Source of the DNA: an uncultured Actinomycetes bacterium
Lineage (GTDB): Bacteria > Actinomycetota > Actinomycetes > Nanopelagicales > Nanopelagicaceae
Length of the DNA stretch: 32,918 nt
Assembly (NCBI GenBank): GCA_903825945.1
Contig: CAIKCJ010000045.1
Location: 1 to 32,918, forward strand
Direction of reading: 5' to 3'
Shown: positions 1-7,566 of the stretch, piece after piece
Layout: each line of letters starts with the position of its first letter
How positions within the stretch are numbered: position 1 is the first letter of the stretch
Position numbers and translations under genes: made by a program
The notes under the pieces: generated by a model
Told to the model about the DNA's origin: nothing
Seen by the model: the letters and a program-made list of their open reading frames with translations, nothing else
The model's database searches: none

Positions 1-225
1 CACAAAAGTGACCTATGCTTTTTCGATGAAGGAAGAATTATGGGAAATGCCATGATTACGGGAGAGTGGAGCGATGCCGACTAATTCTGAGCGTGATTTG
101 ACCTCGCTTTGCCATAGATTTGCCATAGTAAAAGCGACACAAAACGATACAACTTGGACGAAAAGCTCATGTATTTACGCTCAAGTTACGCATGAAAACC
201 TTGGAGAGTAGAAAATGTGCGAATG
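1..225. other. Probable right-end segment of an integrated element; no clear gene
   Basis: No convincing gene is visible. One frame is open from the window edge to a stop at 82-84 (27 codons) and another to a stop at 53-55, so the end of a truncated upstream gene is possible, but neither peptide is recognisable. The stretch also holds a 10-bp direct repeat at 108-117 and 119-128. It lies directly left of a 3' tRNA fragment that looks like an attachment site, so I infer it belongs to an integrated element whose body lies outside the window. Confidence 0.35.
108..128 (+). repeat. Tandem 10-bp direct repeat TTTGCCATAG
   Basis: TTTGCCATAG occurs at 108-117 and again at 119-128, one base apart, so the period is 11 bp, about one helical turn. 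Same-face spacing roughly 100 bp from a putative attachment core resembles arm-type sites bound by tyrosine integrases or excisionases. The repeat is seen directly; the role is inferred. Confidence 0.5.
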
Positions 226-226
226 T

Positions 227-271
227 CTCCTAAGCGGTAGGTCGTCGGTTCAACTCCGATCTGGGACACCA
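227..271 (+). mobile_element. 3' half of a tRNA-Arg(CCU) gene, putative attachment site
   Basis: The stretch folds exactly as a tRNA 3' half. It has a seven-base anticodon loop CTCCTAA (227-233, anticodon CCT), the 3' anticodon strand GCGGT (234-238) and a five-base variable loop. The T arm follows (244-248 pairs with 256-260 around TTCAACT), then the 3' acceptor strand CTGGGAC (261-267), A and an encoded CCA (269-271). The bases just upstream (AATGT) cannot pair with GCGGT and no D arm or 5' acceptor is present, so there is no functional tRNA gene here. A copy starting at the anticodon loop is typical of the distal att site left by an integrase that targets a tRNA gene. The intact tRNA would lie left of this window. 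Confidence 0.75.
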
Positions 272-288
272 TTTCAGGAACCCCGCCG

Positions 289-1116
289 TTAACTCAATCT
301 CGTGAGAGAGACCACGACATCTGTTTTTCGACTAGCGCCGCCACTAAAAATTCCTTTGAGCGGGGATACGTCGTGATAGTCGCGACCTTTGGCAACCACA
401 ACGTGATCTTCTGCAACGGGCCGACCATTCGTTGGATCAAATGGCAACCATTGTCCAACCCAAGCCTCAACCCACGAATGTGATTCACCGATAACTGTCT
501 CACCGATATTTCCATCACCGGTGTAGAGGTAGCCTGAGATGTACCGAGCAGGTATCCCAGCAGAACGCAGGATTGAAAGCGACACGTGTGAGAAATCCTG
601 ACAGACGCCCGCACCCTTGTGCCATGCCTCTGATGCAGGAGAGTAGACATGAGTTACACCTGCTGTGTACGTGATTTTCTCGCGCATGATTGAGTTTAAA
701 TATGTCACGGCACCCAACGGTGTTTGCTGCTGTCTTAAATCAAACCCTGCCGTAAATTCGTCAACAAGATTTGAATGGTGCAGGTACTCATCGAATTGAT
801 CTAAGAAGTGATCGCCCTTGAGACTATCCCAAGAAATTTCTTCCGGTTCTGGCTTTTGTCCGTGGGTTTCAACGATACTGTCGACAACAATCTTGAGAGT
901 CGTGTGAGGCAGCTGAACATCAAAAGCTTTCACCTGAGTCTCAAAGTAATCACTGTACTCAAAGAGTGATGCAGCAGGAGAGACGTTGAATTTGTGCTGA
1001 ATCAGATATTGACCTTCACCATTCATGGGCGTCATACGCGCCTCATTGAATGAGGCAAGGACTTCAGATTCATATTGGAAACCGGTGGAGTGAACTACGT
1101 GTAATCGCCAGGCCAT
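289..1116 (-). CDS. Transglutaminase-like cysteine peptidase
   Basis: The protein has the two-part layout of bacterial transglutaminase-like proteins. The N-terminal beta domain begins with the family signature WRLHVVHSTGF. The core carries the papain-like triad: Cys in GVCQDFSH (about residue 172), His in GESHSWVEAW (about 213) and Asp in FDPTNGR (about 227). I take the ATG at 1116 because it restores the usual MxWRL start and overlaps the stop of the upstream gene as TAATG; a TTG twelve bases upstream is the alternative. It is the last gene of a three-gene operon with an ATP-grasp and an alpha-E protein, a combination recurrent in bacteria and proposed to make or process a peptide or amide conjugate. 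The substrate is unknown. No signal peptide is visible, so it is probably cytoplasmic. Confidence 0.9.
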   Translation of the reverse strand: MAWRLHVVHSTGFQYESEVLASFNEARMTPMNGEGQYLIQHKFNVSPAASLFEYSDYFETQVKAFDVQLPHTTLKIVVDSIVETHGQKPEPEEISWDSLKGDHFLDQFDEYLHHSNLVDEFTAGFDLRQQQTPLGAVTYLNSIMREKITYTAGVTHVYSPASEAWHKGAGVCQDFSHVSLSILRSAGIPARYISGYLYTGDGNIGETVIGESHSWVEAWVGQWLPFDPTNGRPVAEDHVVVAKGRDYHDVSPLKGIFSGGASRKTDVVVSLTRLS

Positions 1117-2009
1117 TAATTGCTCCAAACAATAGAGCCGACTGGGCGGAAAAAATTCGCCTTGATTGCGAGCGAGGTTGATTCAACGGCGTGCGGTGTC
1201 GCCGTAATAATTCGAACCATCTCATCGGGATCGTCATTAATGAAATGTATCTGACTACCAAGCAGGCCAATTGGGCGAAGCATGGACTCTGATGGCGCAC
1301 CATTAATTTTCGCAATTTCTTTAAGAGCAGATTCGGCACGTCGACCAGCTTCGGAGAGTGAACGAGGAAATGCAGCATCTTTAATAAGAAAGGCACGAAC
1401 TCGATCGGCGCTCAGCGGGACACGTGCCCGTAAGAACGTGCTTAATCCACCCACCGCACGCAGAGTTGTAGCAGGGCCTTGTTCGCGCCACTCCTTTTCA
1501 ATCTCCATTGCCAATAGTCGACTGACTAAGTCCATACGCTCAAGGTTGCGTCCTAGTTCAAAGAAGTGTGACGCCTCATCCGATGGCGCAAGCCATTCAT
1601 AAATACCATGAGAGACGGCAAGGCGATCGAGGATCTCTTTGAGAGAGCGACCTGGGGATGCAACATCAAAATTTTCGGCAGCAACATTCAGGCGATTGAT
1701 TGATTCATAAAAATCGGAAGGGAGTGTGTCGCGGATCGATCTGGCGTTGGAGCGCACTCCATGAAGTGCTCCGCGGATAGTCGATGGATTGGATTCATCA
1801 CCATAAACGACTTCTACCAAAGTCCGAGCATTAAATGAGTTAGTTTCTAGCCCTAATCCATGAGTCAGTAGCGCACAACCACGAGCGATGTGCGAACGTT
1901 GATCCTGAATGAGAAGTTGGTGGAACTCAACAAGAAGTCGGCTTAGCCCCTCGGAGCGCTCGAGATATCGTCCAAGCCAGAATGAAGATTCGGCTAAACG
2001 ACTAAGCAT
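1116..2009 (-). CDS. Alpha-E domain protein (DUF403)
   Basis: The 297-residue protein opens with MLSRLAESSFWLGRYLERSE, the hallmark start of the all-helical alpha-E family, and its length is normal for that family. A second copy of the FELGRNLERMD type lies near residues 150-165, consistent with internally repeated helical hairpins. The biochemical function is not established. The family is almost always encoded beside a circularly permuted ATP-grasp protein and a transglutaminase-like peptidase, as here. The start overlaps the ATP-grasp stop by eight bases and the stop overlaps the next start by one base, which implies translational coupling and a stoichiometric complex or pathway. No signal or membrane segment is seen. 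Confidence 0.9.
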   Translation of the reverse strand: MLSRLAESSFWLGRYLERSEGLSRLLVEFHQLLIQDQRSHIARGCALLTHGLGLETNSFNARTLVEVVYGDESNPSTIRGALHGVRSNARSIRDTLPSDFYESINRLNVAAENFDVASPGRSLKEILDRLAVSHGIYEWLAPSDEASHFFELGRNLERMDLVSRLLAMEIEKEWREQGPATTLRAVGGLSTFLRARVPLSADRVRAFLIKDAAFPRSLSEAGRRAESALKEIAKINGAPSESMLRPIGLLGSQIHFINDDPDEMVRIITATPHAVESTSLAIKANFFRPVGSIVWSN

Positions 2010-3597
2010 GCTTCACCACCAGAGGCGCATCTAACTGTTGTTGTTGTTCTTCCTGTTGTCGCATGCGACTTGGTGGCAGAACCTCTGGGCCAATTTCTTG
2101 CGGAACTATTTCTCGTGTTAGGGGATCGCTCTGTAGGTCTTGTTCTGGAGGATCCACTTCTTCTTTCTCATCGATAGTCTCATCGGCAAGAACCCACGTA
2201 TCTTTACTTCCGCCGCCTTGACTTGAGTTCACTACGACATTTCCTTCAACCAAAGCAACGCGTGTTAAGCCACCGGGAAGGACCCAGACCTCCTTGCCAT
2301 CATTGACAGCAAAGGGGCGAAGATCAACATGGCGAGGTGAGAGTGAGCCATCATCTTGAATGGTGGGGATGGTGGAGAGTGCAATCAGTGGCTGGGCAAT
2401 CCAACCCCGCGGATTAAGGATAATTTCGTCGGCAACGATCGCTAATTGCTCTTTAGTGGCTGTCGGACCGATTGTGATTCCGTATCCACCGGAGCCTGCG
2501 ACAGGTTTGATGACGAGCTCATCCAGCCGCGAGAGAACATCATGGAGTACATCGTCATCTCGCAAGTCGTAGGTATCAACGTTGGGAAGTATTGCCTTCT
2601 CGTTAAGGTAGTACTCAATAAGTTTTGGAACATATGAGTACAAGGCTTTGTCATCGGCAACGCCATTGCCAACTCCATTAGCAATAGAAACGTTGTTTGC
2701 ACGAGCCGCATTGAGAACTCCAGGAATTCCCAAAAGACTGTCAGGTTTAAAGTGAACGGGATCGAGGAAATCATCATCGATTCGTCGGTAGATAACGTGA
2801 ATCTCTTCTGAGCCTTGAGTGGTGCGCATAAATACTTTGTTATTTCGACAGTAAAGATCTCTGCCTTCGACAAGTTCGACACCCATCCGTCGCGCAAGGA
2901 ATGCGTGTTCGAAGTGAGCGGAGTTAAAAACGCCAGGAGTCAGCACAACAATGTTTGGGTGCGAGACACCAGCAGGCGCTGCAGCTATGAGCGCTGCGAT
3001 AAGACGCTTGGGATATTCATCGACAGATCGAATGGAGTATCCATTGAAGAGTTCGGGCACGACGTGAGCCATGGTGCGTCGGTTTTCCATGACATAGGAG
3101 ACACCGGAAGGCGAACGCAGGTTATCTTCAAGGACGCGAAGTGTTCCGTGTTGATCGCGAATAAGATCCACACCAGCCACGTGGATGTGAACTCCGTTAG
3201 AAGGTTTAATCCCATGTGCTGCGCGATGGTAATGCTCAGAACTTTGAATAAGGGATTGTGGAACTATGTGATCGCGAAATAAATGTTGTTCGCCGTACAC
3301 GTCATCCAAAAAAGCTTCGAGGGCTGTGATCCTCTGTTTGATGCCGGCTTCCAGATGCTGCCACTCTTGGACTTCGATAATTCGGGGGATTAAATCGACG
3401 GGGAGCGGGCGTTCAACTCCTGAGAGCGTGAAGGTGATGCCTTGCATCGATAGATAGAGATCGCGCTGCTTAGCGTGGGAGATAAAGCCGGCGCGGCCGA
3501 CGGATGCAATGGTTTGCCAGAGGTGGGCCAGTTCGGGGCGAGGGGCACCATCGATGAGGTACTCATCGAGCGGGTTAAGAAATGCTGTCGCCTTCAT
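2002..3597 (-). CDS. Circularly permuted ATP-grasp family protein
   Basis: Recognised by family signatures of the circularly permuted ATP-grasp type 2 group: GVHIHVAGVDLIRDQHG, VLEDNLRSPSGVSYVMENR, YRRIDDDFLDP, and the glycine-rich loop VIKPVAGSGGYGITIGP near residues 365-380. These proteins are predicted ATP-dependent carboxylate-amine ligases, so it probably catalyses amide or peptide bond formation; the substrates are unknown. It is the first gene of a coupled operon with the alpha-E and transglutaminase-like genes. The last 60 residues (about 472-531) form a charged, proline-rich and glutamine-rich tail (MRQQEEQQQQ) beyond the usual core, probably disordered. Upstream, TAGACA ends seven bases before the ATG, a near miss to the TANNNT box seen at other genes here. 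Start choice is fairly secure. Confidence 0.9.
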   Translation of the reverse strand: MKATAFLNPLDEYLIDGAPRPELAHLWQTIASVGRAGFISHAKQRDLYLSMQGITFTLSGVERPLPVDLIPRIIEVQEWQHLEAGIKQRITALEAFLDDVYGEQHLFRDHIVPQSLIQSSEHYHRAAHGIKPSNGVHIHVAGVDLIRDQHGTLRVLEDNLRSPSGVSYVMENRRTMAHVVPELFNGYSIRSVDEYPKRLIAALIAAAPAGVSHPNIVVLTPGVFNSAHFEHAFLARRMGVELVEGRDLYCRNNKVFMRTTQGSEEIHVIYRRIDDDFLDPVHFKPDSLLGIPGVLNAARANNVSIANGVGNGVADDKALYSYVPKLIEYYLNEKAILPNVDTYDLRDDDVLHDVLSRLDELVIKPVAGSGGYGITIGPTATKEQLAIVADEIILNPRGWIAQPLIALSTIPTIQDDGSLSPRHVDLRPFAVNDGKEVWVLPGGLTRVALVEGNVVVNSSQGGGSKDTWVLADETIDEKEEVDPPEQDLQSDPLTREIVPQEIGPEVLPPSRMRQQEEQQQQLDAPLVVKHA

Positions 3598-3688
3598 CGC
3601 CCATGTCTATGACCCATTTGTTTCACGCGAGTAAAACGAGGGTCTCACCCATGTAAATGATTGACTCGGGCTCACAACAAAGCAGGTT

Positions 3689-4516
3689 TTAAAAGACGAC
3701 TGTCCGATCTCCAACGATGAAGATGCGATCTTCGGCGTACAGCTTGACCGCCTTGGACAGGACGCGACGTTCAATATCGCGTCCTAGTGCAACGAGATCT
3801 TCGGGGCGAGCGCTATGGGTTACATGCGCTACATCTTGTTCGATGATTGGGCCTTCATCGAGATCGGCTGTGACAAAGTGTGCCGTCGCACCGATGATCT
3901 TGACGCCACGTGCGTGGGCCTGGTGATACGGCTTGCTACCTTTAAAGCCGGGCAAGAATGAGTGGTGAATGTTGATGATGCGACCATCGAGTGCGCGGCA
4001 AAATTCTGGGGTCAAAATCTGCATGTAGCGAGCTAGTACGACGAAATCGATATCTTCAGCTTCGATCAATTTAAGGATCATCGCTTCAGCAGCTTGCTTA
4101 TCTGTGCCGAGGTAAATAAATGGCAGACCATGTGATTCGACTAGCTCGCGTAAGTCTTCGTGATTCGACATCACGGCTGGAATTTCGATAGGTAGCTCGC
4201 CAAGTTCGTGGAGATACATCAGATCGCGCAAGCAGTGGCTCTCTTTGGTGACGAGTACCAAAGCGCGCTTCTTTACTTGAGTTTCGCGAATATGCAGCGT
4301 TGGGTGCAGATGGGCCAAGCCAGTTGAGATAGCCGCGGTGGCCTCAACCAAAGTCTGAGTTGTTTGAAAGCGAGTGCGCATCACGAATAGATCGGTGTCG
4401 CTATCGGTGAATTGTTGGTTCTCGATTATGTTGCCGTCGGCAGCGAGTACCGCGCTGGTCATTGAGTGCACAATGCCCGGTTGGTCTTTGCACTGGAGGG
4501 TAACTATCAGATCCAT
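3689..4516 (-). CDS. purU: Formyltetrahydrofolate deformylase
   Basis: PurU hydrolyses 10-formyl-THF to formate and THF and so balances the one-carbon pool. The 275-residue protein has an N-terminal ACT domain (residues 1-80, CKDQPGIVHSMTSAV) and a formyltransferase-fold domain. That domain has the catalytic Asn-His in NIHHSFLPGFKG, ARGVKIIGATAHFV, and the Asp of LDEGPIIEQD. Length is normal for PurU. The ATG at 4516 lies six bases downstream of TAGACT (4528-4523 on this strand) with no Shine-Dalgarno sequence, suggesting a leaderless message. It is transcribed away from the small ORF at 4558. A second folate enzyme, 5-formyl-THF cyclo-ligase, lies about 3.6 kb away. Confidence 0.95.
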   Translation of the reverse strand: MDLIVTLQCKDQPGIVHSMTSAVLAADGNIIENQQFTDSDTDLFVMRTRFQTTQTLVEATAAISTGLAHLHPTLHIRETQVKKRALVLVTKESHCLRDLMYLHELGELPIEIPAVMSNHEDLRELVESHGLPFIYLGTDKQAAEAMILKLIEAEDIDFVVLARYMQILTPEFCRALDGRIINIHHSFLPGFKGSKPYHQAHARGVKIIGATAHFVTADLDEGPIIEQDVAHVTHSARPEDLVALGRDIERRVLSKAVKLYAEDRIFIVGDRTVVF

Positions 4517-4522
4517 TCACCA

Positions 4523-4528
4523 AGTCTA
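4523..4528 (-). promoter_or_regulatory. -10 box TAGACT for purU
   Basis: TAGACT ends six bases before the purU ATG on the minus strand, with no Shine-Dalgarno sequence between. This fits a leaderless transcript. Confidence 0.55.
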
Positions 4529-4545
4529 ACTTGCTTGAGCGGGGC

Positions 4546-4551
4546 TACACT
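4546..4551 (+). promoter_or_regulatory. -10 box TACACT for the 46-residue ORF
   Basis: TACACT ends exactly six bases before the ATG at 4558. It forms a divergent pair with the purU box. Confidence 0.5.
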
Positions 4552-4557
4552 TATTTC

Positions 4558-4698
4558 ATGACTTCACAGGACAAAGATCAAAAACCAATCATCCCTGTGA
4601 AGACCAGCGATGAATCAACGCCTGATCCGCGTGATTATGAAGATTCTTACTCTCGGGATGCGCAGATAGCTGCAGATAAGCCACCCCATCACGGGTAG
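4558..4698 (+). CDS. Small hydrophilic protein, 46 residues
   Basis: This short ORF reads ATG to TAG with 46 codons. The product is polar, rich in Asp, Lys and Pro (it contains PDPRDYEDSYSRDAQI and ends in PPHHG), with no signal peptide, membrane segment or cysteine. I recognise no family. Support for it being real is a well-formed TACACT box six bases before the ATG, as at several neighbouring genes, and a position filling the gap between purU and the zinc-ribbon gene without overlap (20 bases from the convergent stop). It is probably disordered in solution. A chance ORF cannot be excluded. Confidence 0.5.
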   Translation: MTSQDKDQKPIIPVKTSDESTPDPRDYEDSYSRDAQIAADKPPHHG

Positions 4699-4718
4699 TT
4701 ATCTCGGATAGAGAGTCG

Positions 4719-4916
4719 TTACTCAGATCCACCGCTACTTGGGCGGGAATCGGTTTTGTAGAAGCCAGAGCCTTTAAAGACAATCCCCACGTTGGAGTAG
4801 ACCTTACGGACCTCGCCACCACATTCTGGACAGACCGTGATTGGGGCGTCAGAGAAGGATTGGACCAGTTCAAAGGCGTGGCCACATTTCGCGCAGGCAT
4901 ATTGATAGGTCGGCAT
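4719..4916 (-). CDS. FmdB-family zinc ribbon protein
   Basis: The 65-residue protein starts MPTYQYACAKCGHAFELVQS and has a second knuckle CPECGG, giving a CxxC...CxxC zinc ribbon, followed by FKGSGFYKTD and a short Ser/Gly-rich tail. This is the classic FmdB putative regulatory protein layout. The family's function is poorly defined. In Actinobacteria it often lies near 5-formyl-THF cyclo-ligase and the Glp/SepX genes, and both are within 6 kb here. TACACT (4928-4923) ends six bases before the ATG, so the message is probably leaderless. It converges with the 46-residue ORF. Confidence 0.9.
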   Translation of the reverse strand: MPTYQYACAKCGHAFELVQSFSDAPITVCPECGGEVRKVYSNVGIVFKGSGFYKTDSRPSSGGSE

Positions 4917-4922
4917 GGCCTA

Positions 4923-4928
4923 AGTGTA
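4923..4928 (-). promoter_or_regulatory. -10 box TACACT for the FmdB-like gene
   Basis: TACACT ends six bases before the ATG at 4916 on the minus strand, and no Shine-Dalgarno sequence fits between them. Confidence 0.55.
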
Positions 4929-4998
4929 AAGAAGTGAGAGGATAGGTTCTAATCGAGCTCTCCATCTGGCTCCATCTGCGCCGAAAGGGTCTACATCT

Positions 4999-5640
4999 GT
5001 GAGCAAACGTCTGGGTACTTCGCCAAAGATCTCCTCGCTTGTAGCCCTGCTGAGTCTTACTGGCCTCTTGGCCCTGGGTTCCCTCGCCCTAGGCGCCGAT
5101 TCTGCTTTTGCTAATGCGGTCGCTTCTTCATCCCCTGCCGTTGGCGCTGTCCTAGCTACTGCCCCAAATGCGGTCTCGGTGACGGCTACAGGCAGTCTGC
5201 TTGATCAGGGCAACACTCTGACAGTGACCGACCCGAATGGCATAGAAGTCGATGATGGTTCCATCACAATCAGTGACACCACAGCAGTTGTCGGACTCAA
5301 GCCTCTGACGGCAACCGGTATTTACACCGTCGCGTACACACTTCTTAGTGCGACCGATGCTCCACTCACAGGAACATTCACATTTCTCTTTAATGCTCCG
5401 GCCGCAATTTCTTCGCCGAGCGCAACACCAACTTCGACAGTCACAACGCCAACAAAACTTCCGAAGAAAGCCGCTGGCACATCGTCGTCAGCCAATATCT
5501 CAATCATTGTTCTTTTTGTGATTGCAACAGGAGTTGCACTCTTTCTTATTTGGTATGCGCGAATGATTTGGAATGAAAGCCGCAGTCAAAAGCGCAGGAA
5601 GAAGAAGAGCACGCCACGCACCAAAAAGAGTAGCGAGTAA
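4999..5640 (+). CDS. CopC-like membrane-anchored protein lacking histidines
   Basis: The protein has an N-terminal signal (hydrophobic 12-32, probable cleavage after AFA at 38) and one CopC-type beta-sandwich (about 39-132, SSPAVGAVLATAP to GTFTFLF). A Ser/Thr/Pro linker, one membrane helix (about 167-188) and a very basic tail (RRKKK) follow. Known CopC proteins bind Cu(II) through the N-terminal His of the mature chain and a DxH motif late in the domain. Here these positions read Asn39 and DAP (120-122), and the protein contains no His and no Cys at all, so classical copper binding looks impossible. The start is a GTG. The downstream CopD-CtaG gene begins 12 bases after the stop, so both probably serve the same membrane process. 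Confidence 0.85.
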   Translation: MSKRLGTSPKISSLVALLSLTGLLALGSLALGADSAFANAVASSSPAVGAVLATAPNAVSVTATGSLLDQGNTLTVTDPNGIEVDDGSITISDTTAVVGLKPLTATGIYTVAYTLLSATDAPLTGTFTFLFNAPAAISSPSATPTSTVTTPTKLPKKAAGTSSSANISIIVLFVIATGVALFLIWYARMIWNESRSQKRRKKKSTPRTKKSSE

Positions 5641-5652
5641 TACCGGTCGCAT

Positions 5653-7566
5653 ATGCACTTATTTGTAGCCTCATCGCTCTCATCCCACAACCACGCCCTG
5701 ACTTCCAATCGCTTGGTCTCATCCTTGATTCCGATTGTGAAAGACCTCAACCTCATCAGTTTTCTGACGGCTATAGGAGTGCTCTATGCGATGGGATTTT
5801 TGGTTACAGAAGTTAAGGGTGCACTCACAACAGAATCACTCCGCCTTCGCTCATTAGCTGTACTTGCCACAACTATTTGGACAGTGACGGTTGTTGGTGG
5901 CTTTATGCTCGAACTAGCCAATCTGCTTGGCTCCGGATTCTTGGCCGCATTTAGCACTAGTGCCATTCATGATTTCATCACCCAATCGAGTCTTGGTCGT
6001 GATTACTTATTCCAAGTAATTGTTGGAGTAGCTGTTCTGATCGGCCTCACGCGTGTGACAAAAGTACGTGGTACGTACTTCGCGCTCGTCCTGACCGTCA
6101 TTGCCCTCATCGCTCCCGTTTTTCAGAGCCACGCCAGCAATGCTGGTAACCATGGGTTGGCGATCGGATCACTGCTCTTCCATGTGCTCTTTGCATCACT
6201 CTGGGTGGGTGGCGTCATCGGGTTAATCGTTGTTGCCCCAGCTACACGTGAACGAGCACTGCCGCGCTTTAGCTCGCTGGCATTGTGGTCTGCGATCGTG
6301 GTCGGTATCAGTGGTGTTCTCAATGCATGGACTCGACTTAATTTTGTTGCTGGTTGGCAGACCCTTTATGGGCTCCTTGTAATTCTCAAAATAGTTCTCT
6401 TTGTAGCGCTTGTCCTCATCGGTGCAAAGCATCGCTCATATATTGCATCAACCATGAGCGGATCACGGCAAGTGCTCCGGCTGCTCATCAACGAATCAGT
6501 CGTCATGATCGCTGCTGTTGCACTAGGAGGCTGGCTAAGCAGTATCGCACCTCCGACTTCGCCAAGCGCCCTAAAACTTGAAGGCAATCCGGCTATCGCA
6601 ATTACTGGAATCGCAATGCCACCAGCGCCTAATCTCACGCGCATATTTACAGCATGGTCACCTGACGGAACAGTGATTGGGTTCCTGTTAATTATTACCG
6701 CGCTTTATATTAAAGGCGTCAGAGTCTTGAGCAAGCGAGGGGATAAGTGGCCGGTTGGTCGCACGGTCTCATTTGCACTGGCCGTTGCGGCAGTGGATTT
6801 CGCAACGAGTGGTGGCCTTGGGGTCTATGCCCACTTTGCCTTCTCTGATCACATGATCGCCCACATGGTGTTGGGAATGATTGCTCCTATCGGCTTTGTG
6901 CTCAGCGCACCGATTACTTTGGCTCTACGCACTTTGCCTCAGGGTCGCACTCCCGATGAGCGCGGAATTCGCGGCACCCTCATTGCACTAATTCACTCTC
7001 GCTACTCGATGGTGATCACCAATCCCATAATCGCGCTCGCGCTCTTTGATAGCTCACTCTTTGTTCTCTATATGACGCCGCTCTTTGGAAAGTTGATGCA
7101 GAGCCATAGTGGGCATCTCTTTATGGATCTCCACTTCTTGCTCGCTGGTTATCTCTTCTTCTACGTCATTGTCGGAGTGGACCCCAACCCGAAGAAGATT
7201 CCCCATATTGTGCGGATCATCATGCTCTTTGCAGCAATGGCGATCCATGCCTTCTTCTCTGTAGCCCTGTTGTCTTCGTCAACGTTGATAGATGGCGGCT
7301 ACTTCGCTTCGCTCAATCGGCCATGGGCCACCAATTTGCTGGCAGACCAGCACTCGGGTGGAGCGATTGGTTGGGCCATGGGTGAGATTCCAATTTTGAT
7401 AGCGCTTATCGCCACCTTCATTCAATGGGTTCGAGATGATTCCCGTGAGGCTAAGAGAAGCGACCGAGCGGCAGATCGTGCCGAAGCAATGGGTGTAGAT
7501 GATGAGTTGGCTAAGTACAACAAGTACTTAGCATCACTCAATGCTCGGGATAAAAACGAGTTATAA
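5653..7566 (+). CDS. CopD / CtaG fusion, cytochrome oxidase copper assembly membrane protein
   Basis: A 637-residue multi-pass protein that joins two families. The first half (about 30-300) resembles the CopD copper-transport domain, including the helix region SHASNAGNHGLAIGSLLFH and FASLWVGGVIGL. The second half (about 330-610) is CtaG_Cox11-like (caa3 oxidase assembly), with FSDHMIAHMVLGMIAP, HFLLAGYLFFYVIVGVDPNP and the conserved DQHSGGAIGWAMGEIP. Such fusions are common in Actinobacteria and are thought to deliver copper to the terminal oxidase. The soluble charged tail is about 50 residues. It follows the CopC-like gene in the same operon. It overlaps the convergent 5-formyl-THF cyclo-ligase gene by 29 bases, which is unusual but fits a compact genome. 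No clear ribosome binding site precedes the ATG, so the start is slightly uncertain. Confidence 0.9.
   Translation: MHLFVASSLSSHNHALTSNRLVSSLIPIVKDLNLISFLTAIGVLYAMGFLVTEVKGALTTESLRLRSLAVLATTIWTVTVVGGFMLELANLLGSGFLAAFSTSAIHDFITQSSLGRDYLFQVIVGVAVLIGLTRVTKVRGTYFALVLTVIALIAPVFQSHASNAGNHGLAIGSLLFHVLFASLWVGGVIGLIVVAPATRERALPRFSSLALWSAIVVGISGVLNAWTRLNFVAGWQTLYGLLVILKIVLFVALVLIGAKHRSYIASTMSGSRQVLRLLINESVVMIAAVALGGWLSSIAPPTSPSALKLEGNPAIAITGIAMPPAPNLTRIFTAWSPDGTVIGFLLIITALYIKGVRVLSKRGDKWPVGRTVSFALAVAAVDFATSGGLGVYAHFAFSDHMIAHMVLGMIAPIGFVLSAPITLALRTLPQGRTPDERGIRGTLIALIHSRYSMVITNPIIALALFDSSLFVLYMTPLFGKLMQSHSGHLFMDLHFLLAGYLFFYVIVGVDPNPKKIPHIVRIIMLFAAMAIHAFFSVALLSSSTLIDGGYFASLNRPWATNLLADQHSGGAIGWAMGEIPILIALIATFIQWVRDDSREAKRSDRAADRAEAMGVDDELAKYNKYLASLNARDKNEL

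Noticed and set aside
1-84. Partial ORF as the C-terminus of an integrase
   Set aside because: Attractive beside an attachment site, but only 27 codons are visible, no integrase motif is present, and a second frame is equally open.
2815-3282. 155-residue plus-strand ORF inside the ATP-grasp gene
   Set aside because: It lies wholly within a well-supported gene on the other strand and has no recognisable motif.
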